Below are positions 26,932-34,558 of a DNA stretch of 64,000 nt, piece by piece. Under the pieces are notes generated by a model that was given only the letters and a program-made list of their open reading frames with translations, was not told where the DNA came from and made no database searches. Numbering within the stretch: position 1 is the stretch's first letter; each line of letters opens with the position of its first letter. Position numbers and translations under genes: made by a program. Where the stretch lies: the NCBI GenBank assembly GCA_021151835.1, contig JAGKWO010000035.1, positions 1-64,000 of the forward strand. The letters run 5' to 3'. This DNA comes from Gammaproteobacteria bacterium. GTDB lineage: Bacteria > Pseudomonadota > Gammaproteobacteria > Pseudomonadales > Cellvibrionaceae.

Positions 26932-27164
26932 TCCCCGATACAGAAGTCAGGGCAGGACTTTCTGTGTTGCCGCCGATTGCATCACAAGAACAGTTTTCCA
27001 ATTTAATCGGTGTGACAAAAGCAACGGTGCGCGGGTTCGTCGAAACGGATACGCTCCCGCACGTAAAAATCGGCCGCCAACGGTTTATTAATATCGTTAA
27101 ATTAGTCGATGATTTGAAAGCCGGTAAAACAACGTTTGCGCGCGGTGATTATCATCATGGGTGA
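26928..27164 (+). CDS. Helix-turn-helix DNA-binding protein of phage control region (relic)
   Basis: A 78-aa protein nearly identical in its core to the prophage protein at 35242-35478: both contain DTLPHVKIGRQR preceded by a helix-turn-helix (SQEQFSNLIGVTKATVRGFV against SQEQFATFIGSTPDTVRGWV). This resembles the MerR/AlpA-type excisionase-like fold in which a helix-turn-helix is followed by a wing with IGRQR. Likely a regulator of phage early transcription or of excision. Confidence 0.75.
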   Translation: MIPDTEVRAGLSVLPPIASQEQFSNLIGVTKATVRGFVETDTLPHVKIGRQRFINIVKLVDDLKAGKTTFARGDYHHG

Positions 27165-27258
27165 GCGGTTGATAATTGTTGGCTGCATACTTTTTATCAT
27201 TGTTTTTGTGCTGCTGATAATAATCAAGTTTTACGTTAAAGAGTTGGTGCTTGGGTAA
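27157..27258 (+). CDS. Small membrane protein (truncated counterpart of 34989-35249)
   Basis: A 33-aa reading frame from ATG 27157, overlapping the previous stop by 8 bp. It is almost one hydrophobic helix (GCILFIIVFVLLIIIKFYV). In the prophage the gene after the helix-turn-helix gene also overlaps it by 8 bp and begins with a similar helix, but continues to 86 aa. So this copy appears shortened. Confidence 0.5.
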   Translation: MGERLIIVGCILFIIVFVLLIIIKFYVKELVLG

Positions 27259-27298
27259 CCGCCATTTCCAGCGTAATTATCAGGTTTTGTCGGTGATA

Positions 27299-27330
27299 AA
27301 ACGCCCAATCCTTTTATCGATGGGGCGTTT
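27299..27330. terminator. Bidirectional terminator
   Basis: Stem AAACGCCC/GGGCGTTT with a 16-nt loop, T-rich on both sides. It separates the relic early genes from the converging exported-protein gene. Confidence 0.7.
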
Positions 27331-27337
27331 ATTTGTT

Positions 27338-27907
27338 CTAATTTTTATTTGCCCATGTCGGCTCTTTTACTCCCTGCATACAGAGTTTTACATCTTGATC
27401 CACCACATTTTTTGGCTTCACACATTCTTTTAGCGTGCGTGTTGGTTTGAATTTTTCTTCCGGTTTTCCGGCAGTCAAATTGTTAACCATATTATCGGCA
27501 TTGCGGCAGGCGGTATTTTTCATCGCCTGGGTGTCATCGTTGGGATTTTGGTTATATTGCTGAATCCAGAAATTGCAGGTTTTGATCACTTGTTGCAGCT
27601 GGGGATTATCAGTATTGATGGGCCGTAGCCGCTCATTGGCGTAGGAGGTGCTATCTCGCTGGCTTTTACCGCTGATGGACTGGACCCATTTGTGAGTCCC
27701 ATTCCTTTTATTGCATTGCTCCAGCCTGGATGCGTAGAAATTCCGTTGTTGCTCCCAGTATTTGATCTGGTTTTTATCGGCGCTGTTACTGATTTTGCGA
27801 TTAGTGGAGTTCATTTTGGCCTCCCACCAACCACAATCTTCGGCTATTACAGAGCCCGGTAGTGTGAGTGCAATTACTGCGGTGAATGCGGCTATCCTTC
27901 GAATCAT
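27338..27907 (-). CDS. Exported protein sharing a C-terminal motif with prophage cargo
   Basis: A 189-aa protein with a signal peptide (about 1-22, ending VIA). The mature part is helical and rich in Asn/Gln/Lys, with paired Cys (EDCGWW, EQCNKR, KTCNFW, NTACRN). The C-terminus TLKECVKPKNVVDQDVKLCM then QG aligns with PLKECIKPNGVIDNEVNECM then NG in the prophage protein at 36231-36605; both end near a TW. It is convergent with the relic early genes and lies just 5' of tRNA-Met. Family not recognised. Confidence 0.7.
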   Translation of the reverse strand: MIRRIAAFTAVIALTLPGSVIAEDCGWWEAKMNSTNRKISNSADKNQIKYWEQQRNFYASRLEQCNKRNGTHKWVQSISGKSQRDSTSYANERLRPINTDNPQLQQVIKTCNFWIQQYNQNPNDDTQAMKNTACRNADNMVNNLTAGKPEEKFKPTRTLKECVKPKNVVDQDVKLCMQGVKEPTWANKN

Positions 27908-28059
27908 AGGTTCCTCCGTAAACCAGTTTTTGTGGGGTAATCGATCAGTGATTGTGCGGTTCTTATGCCAATAAGGGCGCCGTTCCGTAGCGGCAATTAA
28001 CCATTCTTACCGGCGGGCGTCAATGCTAATGTTTTACCCTATAAAACCGCCTTTTGGGG

Positions 28060-28088
28060 TTGACAGCCAGCCCTGCTATCGCCAAAAT
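28060..28088 (+). promoter_or_regulatory. Promoter of tRNA-Met
   Basis: A perfect -35 box TTGACA (28060-28065), 17-bp spacer and -10 box CAAAAT (28083-28088), followed by a GC-rich discriminator GCGCGCC typical of stringently controlled stable-RNA promoters. The tRNA starts 18 bp downstream of the -10 box. Confidence 0.75.
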
Positions 28089-28105
28089 GCGCGCCTCACA
28101 AATAT

Positions 28106-28178
28106 GGCTAGATAGCTCAGCCGGTTAGAGCACAGCACTCATAATGCTGGGGTCGGCGGTTCAAGTCCGCCTCTAGCC
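28106..28178 (+). tRNA. tRNA-Met (CAU), elongator
   Basis: Full cloverleaf: acceptor GGCTAGA/TCTAGCC, D arm GCTCAGCCGGTTAGAGC, anticodon stem CAGCA/TGCTG with loop CTCATAA (CAT at 28140-28142), T arm GGCGG-TTCAAGT-CCGCC. It resembles E. coli metT/metU (GAGCACA.CACTCATAATG) rather than tRNA-Ile2. The 3' end from the anticodon loop onward is repeated at the prophage right end. The base after the acceptor stem is T rather than the usual A73 and no CCA is encoded, because the phage supplies this end. Confidence 0.93.
28138..28177. repeat. attL, 40-bp direct repeat within tRNA-Met
   Basis: Identical over 40 bases to 38250-38289, covering the anticodon loop through position 71 of the tRNA. Flanks differ on both sides, so these are the ends of recombination identity. 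Typical of tyrosine-integrase insertion into the 3' half of a tRNA gene. Confidence 0.93.
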
Positions 28179-28204
28179 TTGTTGCCCACACTACTCACGC
28201 TCAC

Positions 28205-28229
28205 GCGTCCTTACGTCCTATCCGGACGC
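28205..28229. terminator. Hairpin downstream of integrase
   Basis: Inverted repeat GCGTCC/GGACGC with a 13-nt loop lies between the integrase stop and attL. It lacks a long T run on the minus strand; it may instead be an integrase arm site or RNA-stabilising hairpin. Confidence 0.35.
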
Positions 28230-28245
28230 CCACATCAGTAAATAT

Positions 28246-29220
28246 TTAGATTGGAGATAGGTCTCGAACTCTTGCCATGTAATCAGGGGCGAGGTGTGCA
28301 TAACGCATAGTGACCTTGAGATCGGAGTGACCAAGAATTCTTTGCAACGCAAGAATATCCCCGCCATTGATTAAAAAATGACTTGCGAATGTATGCCGGA
28401 GAACGTGAGTTAATTGTCCATCGGGTAATTCGATACCGGATCGCTCCACAGCCTTACGGAAAGCCCCCTTACAGCTCGAAAACAAACGAACACCGACTGG
28501 GTATGCCACTTGGCGAACTTCGGCAGCGAGTGCCGGTTTAATCGGTACAACGCGTACCCGACCATTTTTCGTATCCGAATAAATCACCCGATCATCAAGC
28601 AAGTTAGCACGCGGTAAATTATTTGCTTCACTCCAGCGCGCACCGGTAGCAAGACAAAGGCGAGCAACGGGACCGCAGTGGTTATTACTGGATTTGTCGC
28701 ATTCTGCAAGCAGCAATGGTATTTGTTCAGCGGTGAGGAAAGATAATTCCCGTTCACGTTCAGCAAAAGTGCGGATATTGGCCAACGGGTTTTTGCCCTG
28801 AAATTGTTCCAGGCGAATAAGTTCAGCAAATACAGCGCGGAGATACCGAGTTTCGTGATTAACCGTGGATATGGAAACCTCATTTAATCGCCTTTCTCGA
28901 TAGCGAGAAAAATCAGCCGCAGAAAATTTGTTAACAGCAGGATCACCCAGCGACTCACATAACGCTAACGTTCGAGCCAATCGATATTTGGCATCACGTA
29001 ACGTAGAGCCGTGCAACTTAAACCAGAGGTTAACCAAGTCAGATAGCTTGCGTTTATCCACTGTAAAACGATCCGGTGCATCCTGATAATCAAGCTCATA
29101 TTGAGCCTGCAAAATCTTTAACTCCTGCTTGGATGCACGTACACGAACAATTCTGGGACCGGTCGAACCCGCCGGATAAAAATCAAGTTTATAGCGACCA
29201 TCAGATAATTTTTTAATCAC
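28246..29220 (-). CDS. Tyrosine-type phage integrase
   Basis: A 324-aa site-specific recombinase. It starts at GTG 29220, overlapping the Rep stop (GTGA). The SAM-like core-binding domain is about 55-145; the catalytic domain has Arg in TGARWSEANN, Lys in DTKNGRVRVVP, HVLRHTFASHF (His-x-x-Arg), GHSDLKVTMRYAHL (His and the Tyr nucleophile). It lies next to attL, the usual position. Most inoviruses use host XerCD; an own integrase is seen in a minority. Confidence 0.95.
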   Translation of the reverse strand: MIKKLSDGRYKLDFYPAGSTGPRIVRVRASKQELKILQAQYELDYQDAPDRFTVDKRKLSDLVNLWFKLHGSTLRDAKYRLARTLALCESLGDPAVNKFSAADFSRYRERRLNEVSISTVNHETRYLRAVFAELIRLEQFQGKNPLANIRTFAERERELSFLTAEQIPLLLAECDKSSNNHCGPVARLCLATGARWSEANNLPRANLLDDRVIYSDTKNGRVRVVPIKPALAAEVRQVAYPVGVRLFSSCKGAFRKAVERSGIELPDGQLTHVLRHTFASHFLINGGDILALQRILGHSDLKVTMRYAHLAPDYMARVRDLSPI

Positions 29221-30503
29221 GCAGCAACACCATTCAAAATCAACATACGCATTTTTTCTGCAACGAAGTCGTAAAGCACCTCCTGCAATAAATCGGCTTC
29301 ACCAAATAATCGCACACTGAAATAATCGGCTAGCTCAGCCTCAAGACCGGAAGAAAGCAAACGGCCTGTTACATAGCGAGGATCATAGCGTTTACGTGCA
29401 TATAAACGGATTTGATTACCGAGCCAGAACGCAACGTTACGTCGAGTGCTTTGTGATGGTGGCTTTTGTTCACGTCGATAAAGCAATGCAGGCGCAGGGC
29501 AGAAGAATTGAATATCTTCGATCAGAAATTGCCACACTGGATCAATATAGGAAGTGGAGTGCTGCAAGCGGAAATTATTTAAAGCGTATTGCCAAAGTGC
29601 AGTTAAATGCGGAGCCAATTCAGTATAAGTTTTGATAGAAATATTTTTACCATCGGGACCCTGAGTTCCCCAGCAAAACTGATTAATAACTGAGTGATGA
29701 AAACGCGCTTCAATTCGGTGAACCGTGTCAACAAGCCCATACTCTGACATTGTTTCAGGTTTGGAAAAATCCCCGTCAAAATCAGCCGCCGGAACCTTTG
29801 ACCAAATGGTTTGCCAGAAATCGAGCTTATCGCTTTTTGTCGCTTCGGCAGTTTTATCGTAAATGCAGAATTGCAGCGAACCGGCAGAGCCAAACGTATA
29901 GGACTGCCCAGCACCGTAAATTACAGCCGTTTCATTCAAATCAAGCTGCGCGTTGGAAATGCAATTAAATTTGTACTGACGCTTGGCCTTGGCCACCAGA
30001 CGTGCCTCTAAATCCGCTGGGATTTCAAAGCCTTTAACGTCCACGGCAATATGACATGAGATACCCACCGGAACGAGCTGGAAAGCGAATAGGGAAGCGA
30101 TAGCGTGAATTTCCGCATCCAGTGTCTTGGGGGTATGTTCAGCGATAAGTTGCGGAGTGCATTCAATTTTAACGTGAGAGCCTGATAGATCAGGTTCGGC
30201 GTAAAACGACTTAAGCAATACCACAAAACCCAAATCCAGATTTTTCAAAATGTACTGATAGCCCGACGCCTTACTTGAGCGAGTGAGCGCCCAGTCAATG
30301 CCACCCACTACCAAAACCTGATCGCCAGAGTCGTAGGCACTTTGGATTTCTTTAAGCACTTCCTGATTGAGCAAACAGTTGTAGAGCTGCTTGATCGTAT
30401 CTACACCGCAGTGCAGGTAACGCAAGCCCGATAGATCATGAGACGAATTTTGGTTATAGAAACGATTGCCAATACGGTGCCAGAACTTATTTTCATAACG
30501 CAT
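29217..30503 (-). CDS. Inovirus replication initiation protein (Rep)
   Basis: A 428-aa protein resembling rolling-circle Rep proteins of filamentous phages (Rep_trans/RstA-like). Segments FGSAGSLQFCIYDKTAEATK and VDTVHRIEARFHHSVINQF fit the conserved YxK and hRiE regions. The expected role is nicking at the plus-strand origin and restarting rolling-circle synthesis. The assignment rests on position (between Zot and integrase), size and these motifs; I did not identify the catalytic Tyr with certainty. Confidence 0.8.
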   Translation of the reverse strand: MRYENKFWHRIGNRFYNQNSSHDLSGLRYLHCGVDTIKQLYNCLLNQEVLKEIQSAYDSGDQVLVVGGIDWALTRSSKASGYQYILKNLDLGFVVLLKSFYAEPDLSGSHVKIECTPQLIAEHTPKTLDAEIHAIASLFAFQLVPVGISCHIAVDVKGFEIPADLEARLVAKAKRQYKFNCISNAQLDLNETAVIYGAGQSYTFGSAGSLQFCIYDKTAEATKSDKLDFWQTIWSKVPAADFDGDFSKPETMSEYGLVDTVHRIEARFHHSVINQFCWGTQGPDGKNISIKTYTELAPHLTALWQYALNNFRLQHSTSYIDPVWQFLIEDIQFFCPAPALLYRREQKPPSQSTRRNVAFWLGNQIRLYARKRYDPRYVTGRLLSSGLEAELADYFSVRLFGEADLLQEVLYDFVAEKMRMLILNGVAA

Positions 30504-30655
30504 GCGGATGCCCTTAAGAAGCGGTTAAAGGTCAAAACTTATTAGAAAAACTAAAAGCAAAAACAAATCAAAAACACCTGAAAAGGGTTTAGTGAGGTCT
30601 TGTGTGGCGATTCACCCCCCTTATTATTAACGTGTTACAGGAACGTTAGCGGCTC

Positions 30656-30698
30656 GGTGCCGCCTGCCGTGCTCGTACCTGCGCGCGTCGGCGGCACC
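30656..30698. other. GC-rich inverted repeat in the Zot-Rep gap
   Basis: A perfect 9-bp pair GGTGCCGCC/GGCGGCACC flanks a 25-nt GC-rich loop, immediately after the Zot stop and before the Rep gene. It has no T run, so it is not a standard terminator. In filamentous phages the gap beside rep often carries a replication origin or packaging hairpin; this is the best candidate here. Confidence 0.5.
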
Positions 30699-30703
30699 AT
30701 TGC

Positions 30704-31843
30704 CTAATTGAATAAAGCTGTTTGATGTATTGATTGTTGCTGGAGCTGCGCCAAATCAGTTTGGGGCTTGGTAAAGGCAAAAATGACCTCATTGTCAAAC
30801 GTAACCTTTGCTATGCGACTGGTGACCCTGTATACGCCAAAACCAAGCTGCTCAAGCTCAGATGCATTAAAAGTTAAATGCGATCCATCGGGATAATGAA
30901 CCTCAAACCACAGCAATCCGGAAATATCACCCACAAGGTAAATGGTTAGCTCACCAAAAGGATTTTTAGCAGGCCTCCCATTAGGAACATCACCAGCAAA
31001 AACACCGCCAGACGCTTTACCAGATGCAACAGGAGGCTCAGCAGAAATTTTATGGTCGGATGGTTTAACACTGCCACCAAACATTGCTGGCAGGCCGCCA
31101 GCACTGTAGAAAGTAGATCCCATATTCCAAATGCTATAGCCAATAACACAAAGCAGCAGTAAGACCTTAGGTTGTTTAAAAAAGCTGAACGCGGTTGCTG
31201 AATCTTTGGTTTTTCCGGTCGCGGTAGATTGGTAGACATCGAAAGCCCTCGTATCCATTTTGCGCAAACTTGATGAAATCGCGTGGCCCATAGCAGTACC
31301 GGAATTGTCGGCAATGTGAGTGACGCGTTTGTAACGCCCCTTCATAAATGAAAATACAGTAGCCATATTTTTATGGCGGTAACCAAACTCGGCGACGGCT
31401 CTAATTTCCTTATGGATTTTGCCGATGCTAGGTGTGCTGATATAAATGTCCCAGTTCATATGACGATGCGAATCAAACGAATCTTCCACGCTTTTGGGGC
31501 GCTTTTCATCATTCGAATCTAATAGATCGTAAATCTTGAAGTCACGAAGCCGTGTTGGGTACACACGCTGGCCTTCATCCATCAAAATCAATGCTCCTTC
31601 CGGCACCCAATGAAAAAAACGGGCCATTTGCTCAAACCCAACTTCAGTAAACGGCACTAACGTAATTTGTGCAGTATCAGGCAAATCAAATTTATAAATA
31701 TCCGCAATTTCTTCAACTGATTTAACACCACGAATATTGGTTACGACATGGCGACCTTCACGAATCGCAGGCACCAAATAGTCACTCACCAACGTTGATG
31801 TTTTATAGCTGCCCGGGTCACCATGAATAATTGCTGTAGTCAT
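30704..31843 (-). CDS. Zot/pI-type phage assembly ATPase
   Basis: A 379-aa Zonular-occludens-toxin-family protein, the pI morphogenesis ATPase that drives phage extrusion through the envelope. Walker A is IHGDPGSYKTST, Walker B ALILMDEGQRVYP. A single membrane helix at about 225-243 (VLLLLCVIGYSIWN) separates the cytoplasmic ATPase from a periplasmic tail, the usual topology. It starts 3 bp after the pVI-like gene stop. No secretin gene follows, so the phage likely exits by a host secretin. Confidence 0.92.
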   Translation of the reverse strand: MTTAIIHGDPGSYKTSTLVSDYLVPAIREGRHVVTNIRGVKSVEEIADIYKFDLPDTAQITLVPFTEVGFEQMARFFHWVPEGALILMDEGQRVYPTRLRDFKIYDLLDSNDEKRPKSVEDSFDSHRHMNWDIYISTPSIGKIHKEIRAVAEFGYRHKNMATVFSFMKGRYKRVTHIADNSGTAMGHAISSSLRKMDTRAFDVYQSTATGKTKDSATAFSFFKQPKVLLLLCVIGYSIWNMGSTFYSAGGLPAMFGGSVKPSDHKISAEPPVASGKASGGVFAGDVPNGRPAKNPFGELTIYLVGDISGLLWFEVHYPDGSHLTFNASELEQLGFGVYRVTSRIAKVTFDNEVIFAFTKPQTDLAQLQQQSIHQTALFN

Positions 31844-31846
31844 GAT

Positions 31847-32188
31847 CTACCACCCCATAACGCGCAAGGTAACGCGGGTAGTAAATGCCTGGATAATCAA
31901 ATTCAATGATTCAGGGACTCGGAAGAAATTAAGATAACCCATAAGCACCGGATCAAGTCCGGAAAAGGCTTGGGAAATATAATTACCAACACCGAGATTA
32001 AACATAATTTGCGACGCAACGCCCCATGAAAAATTTAGTGTCCACAGCATGAATTTCAATTTCGAGACAACATACCAAGCCGTCAACTGCTTAAGTAAAT
32101 CTTCAAAAAAAGCGTAAATTCCATCGTCAATAGTTAACCAGTCTGCAATGTACTGAATGCCGTCAAACAGCGCCTCAAAGATTCCCAT
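31847..32188 (-). CDS. pVI-like minor coat protein (DUF2523-like)
   Basis: A 113-aa hydrophobic protein with about three membrane segments (about 35-58, 62-80, 92-108). Size, hydrophobicity and position between the pIII-like and Zot genes match gene VI of filamentous phages, which caps the virion end with pIII. It starts 3 bp after the pIII-like gene ends. Confidence 0.8.
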   Translation of the reverse strand: MGIFEALFDGIQYIADWLTIDDGIYAFFEDLLKQLTAWYVVSKLKFMLWTLNFSWGVASQIMFNLGVGNYISQAFSGLDPVLMGYLNFFRVPESLNLIIQAFTTRVTLRVMGW

Positions 32189-32191
32189 AGT

Positions 32192-33661
32192 TTATCTCCC
32201 CAATATCACATAAAAGGAAAACACACATGCAACCAAGAAAATAGCTTGACCAATTAATGGTAGGTACGCGCTGAATTTTGCAAAACCAAAACAAACATCG
32301 ATACCATTAATAATTTTGCAGTAATCAGTTATTGAGCCGGAGCCGGAAATACTTCCGCCCATTTGCTCAGCAATTTGGGATTTAATATCAGTAAATTTTT
32401 GCTTTATTTGCTGCTCTAATTGTTGCTGCTCTTGTTTAGCTAATTCAGCATCAAAAGAACCTTTTTGGCCTTCAACAAATTCATCACCGTCTGCAATACA
32501 CGATAAATAACTAGAAGACGTAGGATCACATTCACCACTACCTGCCCCGCTACCTCCACCACCATTACCGCCAGAACCAGAGGACGTATTAGAACCTGAT
32601 GAACCGTTAGTGCTGGAATTGGATCGAGAGCTGTTTTGGCTGCTCGTTGAATGAGAAGATGGTTGAGAACTGTTTTGTGATGAAGCACTGGATGATTGCG
32701 GAGGATCATCAGGCACGCACCAAAATAAAAATGGATCACGCGAAACAACTACTTGATGATAATTTGCGGGGCAATCACCCTTATTTTCTGTTACGCATTT
32801 TGTACCCGATTTTACATAACCTTCAGGACAGGCAACTTGATCGGGATAATCTTCACCAACTGAATTATTGCCGCCACCACCACCAGAGCCACCACCGCCA
32901 TTATTTCCACCGCCAGTTGACGTGTTTGAACCGGAAGAACCACCAGCACCACCAGACGTATTTGAACCAGACGAACCACTAGCGCCACCAGACGAATTCG
33001 AACCCGAACCACCGCATGAAGGAACACCAGACCCCGAACCACCGTAACAACCAACTACGCCATTTACAGAACCGTACGAACCACCATTAGGACAAGAACA
33101 AGCACCATAACAACCTTCAACACCATTAACAGAACCCCATGATTGAGCTGGATCACTACATTGTCCCTGACACATTGCATAACCATTTATGTAACCTTGG
33201 GTAATTTGGCCATCAGGGCACGATGAACCAACACAGGTTCCATCAGGATTAAAACCGGAAGGGCACACAGGACATTCGCCATTTACTTTTGGGTAGCCTG
33301 ATGGGCAATTATCACCATCTTCTGTGACAGGCTCATCAGGAATACAACTGGTAATTGAGTGTCCCTGATCATTAACAATAGTATTGAGTTTAAAACCAGA
33401 TGGACACGCACACTGCTGATAGCATTTAAACATTGGTGTGCCTTTACCGTGAGAATCTTCAGGGCAAACTCCATCACTAATCAGTTTATTGCCGGCATTT
33501 GTACAAGCAGCAATGCGCTCAGACAAAATAGATGCACCTACCTGTGGTGGAAAACCGCAAGCATTGGGAGAGCCTACGAGACCTGCACACTGAGGAGATG
33601 GCGGAGTCTGAGAAAATAAAAATGATGAATAAAAAAATAAAAAAAATAATAAATAACGCAT
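32192..33661 (-). CDS. pIII-like adsorption/attachment protein
   Basis: A 489-aa exported protein from ATG 33661. A signal peptide (1-17) is followed by a Cys-rich region with repeated units of the type CPxGxxxxxVNGxxxCxxxC (for example near GSVNGVEGCYGACSCPNG). A long Gly/Ser/Asn linker of repeats such as SGSNTSGGAGGSS precedes another Cys module, then a Ser/Gln-rich and Gly-rich linker. The C-terminal domain ends in a membrane helix (IGQAIFLVACVFSFYVIL). Domains joined by Gly/Ser linkers with a C-terminal anchor are the pIII plan. Host receptor unknown. Confidence 0.87.
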   Translation of the reverse strand: MRYLLFFLFFYSSFLFSQTPPSPQCAGLVGSPNACGFPPQVGASILSERIAACTNAGNKLISDGVCPEDSHGKGTPMFKCYQQCACPSGFKLNTIVNDQGHSITSCIPDEPVTEDGDNCPSGYPKVNGECPVCPSGFNPDGTCVGSSCPDGQITQGYINGYAMCQGQCSDPAQSWGSVNGVEGCYGACSCPNGGSYGSVNGVVGCYGGSGSGVPSCGGSGSNSSGGASGSSGSNTSGGAGGSSGSNTSTGGGNNGGGGSGGGGGNNSVGEDYPDQVACPEGYVKSGTKCVTENKGDCPANYHQVVVSRDPFLFWCVPDDPPQSSSASSQNSSQPSSHSTSSQNSSRSNSSTNGSSGSNTSSGSGGNGGGGSGAGSGECDPTSSSYLSCIADGDEFVEGQKGSFDAELAKQEQQQLEQQIKQKFTDIKSQIAEQMGGSISGSGSITDYCKIINGIDVCFGFAKFSAYLPLIGQAIFLVACVFSFYVILGR

Positions 33662-33670
33662 AGCAATCAC

Positions 33671-33699
33671 CAAAAAAAATGCCGCCCCGAAGAGCGGCA
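33671..33699 (-). terminator. Terminator between coat genes and pIII-like gene
   Basis: On the minus strand: GCCGC stem, short loop, GCGGC, then eight T. It lies right after the 24-aa coat gene and before the pIII-like start. Ff phages have a terminator at the same place, after gene VIII, giving high coat and low pIII expression. Confidence 0.8.
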
Positions 33700-33703
33700 C
33701 TAA

Positions 33704-33778
33704 TTAGCCTCGGCTGCCTACTACTACGCCCGCCAAAAACGATAGGACGCAAATGGCAGCGAATAGTAAGCCCGCCAT
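33704..33778 (-). CDS. 24-aa hydrophobic coat-like protein
   Basis: A tiny reading frame MAGLLFAAICVLSFLAGVVV followed by GSRG. It starts at ATG 33778, sharing one base with the stop of the major coat gene (TAATG). It is a single hydrophobic helix with a short basic tail, the size of pVII/pIX of filamentous phages. Too short for standard gene calling. The tight coupling to the coat gene and the terminator right after it support expression. Confidence 0.75.
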   Translation of the reverse strand: MAGLLFAAICVLSFLAGVVVGSRG

Positions 33779-34011
33779 TACACGCGCTTGAGCAATGAAA
33801 CAACCAGACCAACACCAACCACTACCGCAACGATTTGAATCATGCCAGTGGTAGTTAATTGTACGGATGTTTCAGCAGAATCCTGTGCAGCAGTAATGGC
33901 TGCATCATCGATAGCATGCGCTACAGATGAAGCCATTGCAGCAGCAGAAGCCGCTACAGCAGCACCAAACTTAACACCCTTTGAACGCAGAACAGCAAAT
34001 TGTGATTTCAT
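33778..34011 (-). CDS. Major coat protein (pVIII-like)
   Basis: A 77-aa precoat. A long basic signal peptide (about 1-33) ends in the signal-peptidase site AHA. The mature protein of 44 aa begins IDDAAITAAQDSAETSVQ (acidic, outside), has one helix (MIQIVAVVVGVGLVVSLL) and ends KRV (basic, binding DNA). This is the textbook plan of the filamentous-phage major coat. Confidence 0.92.
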   Translation of the reverse strand: MKSQFAVLRSKGVKFGAAVAASAAAMASSVAHAIDDAAITAAQDSAETSVQLTTTGMIQIVAVVVGVGLVVSLLKRV

Positions 34012-34050
34012 AAAAACTCCAAAAAGTAAAAGATTCCACCACAGAATTTA

Positions 34051-34314
34051 TTACAGGCGCCGCATATAGGTAATTACCATTCCAGCACCGAACCCGACAA
34101 TAAACAGCACTAAACAAAACGTAATCATGCTGGCAATTTTTATTGGATCGAATTCATTAAGTGCAACCAACTGTGCATACAACGCGGTTGTATCAGTGGG
34201 TTCTACATAAGGAACTATTTCCCATCCAGAGTCGCAAGCCAAAACATTAGGAATTGATGACGGGCCTGCCTTTGCAGGGATCAAATTACCAGCGCACGAA
34301 ATAATGTTGGCCAT
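34051..34314 (-). CDS. Small phage membrane protein, probable minor coat
   Basis: An 87-aa protein with one C-terminal membrane helix (about 62-83, ITFCLVLFIVGFGAGMVITY) followed by MRRL. The N-terminal 60 residues have two Cys (SCAGN, ACDSG). It lies between the 49-aa gene and the major coat gene. No match recognised; a virion-end protein is plausible from position and topology. Confidence 0.65.
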   Translation of the reverse strand: MANIISCAGNLIPAKAGPSSIPNVLACDSGWEIVPYVEPTDTTALYAQLVALNEFDPIKIASMITFCLVLFIVGFGAGMVITYMRRL

Positions 34315-34316
34315 AA

Positions 34317-34466
34317 CTAATTAACATCTAATGGTAAATCGTGAGTAATTGGACCAATTTCAATGTGATTACACTTTGCTTTTTCCAATTCAATAGCACC
34401 GAGCATGCCGATACAAAGGGCCAAAATCATAAAGCCGAGCACAGTAAACAAATCTGAAGATTTCAT
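34317..34466 (-). CDS. 49-aa small membrane protein
   Basis: Reading frame MKSSDLFTVLGFMILALCIG, then a helical charged segment and ...THDLPLDVN. ATG 34466; the stop lies 2 bp before the next start. One hydrophobic helix (about 7-25). It is within the coat-gene cluster and probably a phage structural or assembly protein. Confidence 0.6.
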   Translation of the reverse strand: MKSSDLFTVLGFMILALCIGMLGAIELEKAKCNHIEIGPITHDLPLDVN

Positions 34467-34488
34467 AACATCACCGGTTAGGCGCTCC

Positions 34489-34525
34489 CTTGCCCCATTC
34501 TGTGGTGTGGGAATTTCGGGGCAAG
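34489..34525. other. Inverted repeat in the small-coat cluster
   Basis: Perfect 8-bp pair CTTGCCCC/GGGGCAAG flanks a 21-nt loop, between the 33-aa and 49-aa genes. No T run follows on the minus strand. It may act in mRNA processing, which fine-tunes filamentous-phage transcripts. Confidence 0.4.
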
Positions 34526-34558
34526 AGAGCTTAAGACAAATTATTAATTAAATAGCGA

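Larger units (their letters stand above)
26250..27907. mobile_element. Relic or second control module of a related filamentous phage
   Basis: Four consecutive genes plus an exported-protein gene match, one by one, the control region of the prophage to the right: a repressor-like gene, a divergent gene pair overlapping by ATGA, a small membrane protein, and a protein with the same LKEC...CM.G C-terminus. No integrase, Rep, Zot or coat genes accompany them. The block lies 5' of tRNA-Met, outside the att repeats. It may be left over from an older integration. Confidence 0.65.

Noticed and set aside
28106..28178. tRNA-Ile2 (CAU with lysidine) instead of tRNA-Met
   Set aside because: The anticodon fits both, but the arm sequence (GAGCACA.CACTCATAATG.TGGGGTC) is close to E. 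coli elongator tRNA-Met and unlike tRNA-Ile2.
30704..31843. Zot as a host-directed enterotoxin
   Set aside because: The gene sits in a complete filamentous-phage order and has Walker motifs and the pI topology. Assembly ATPase is enough to explain it; no toxin-specific peptide was seen.
32500..33060. Tandem repeats in the pIII-like gene as a CRISPR or mini-satellite
   Set aside because: Repeats are in frame and encode Gly/Ser linkers typical of pIII; there are no unique spacers of constant length.
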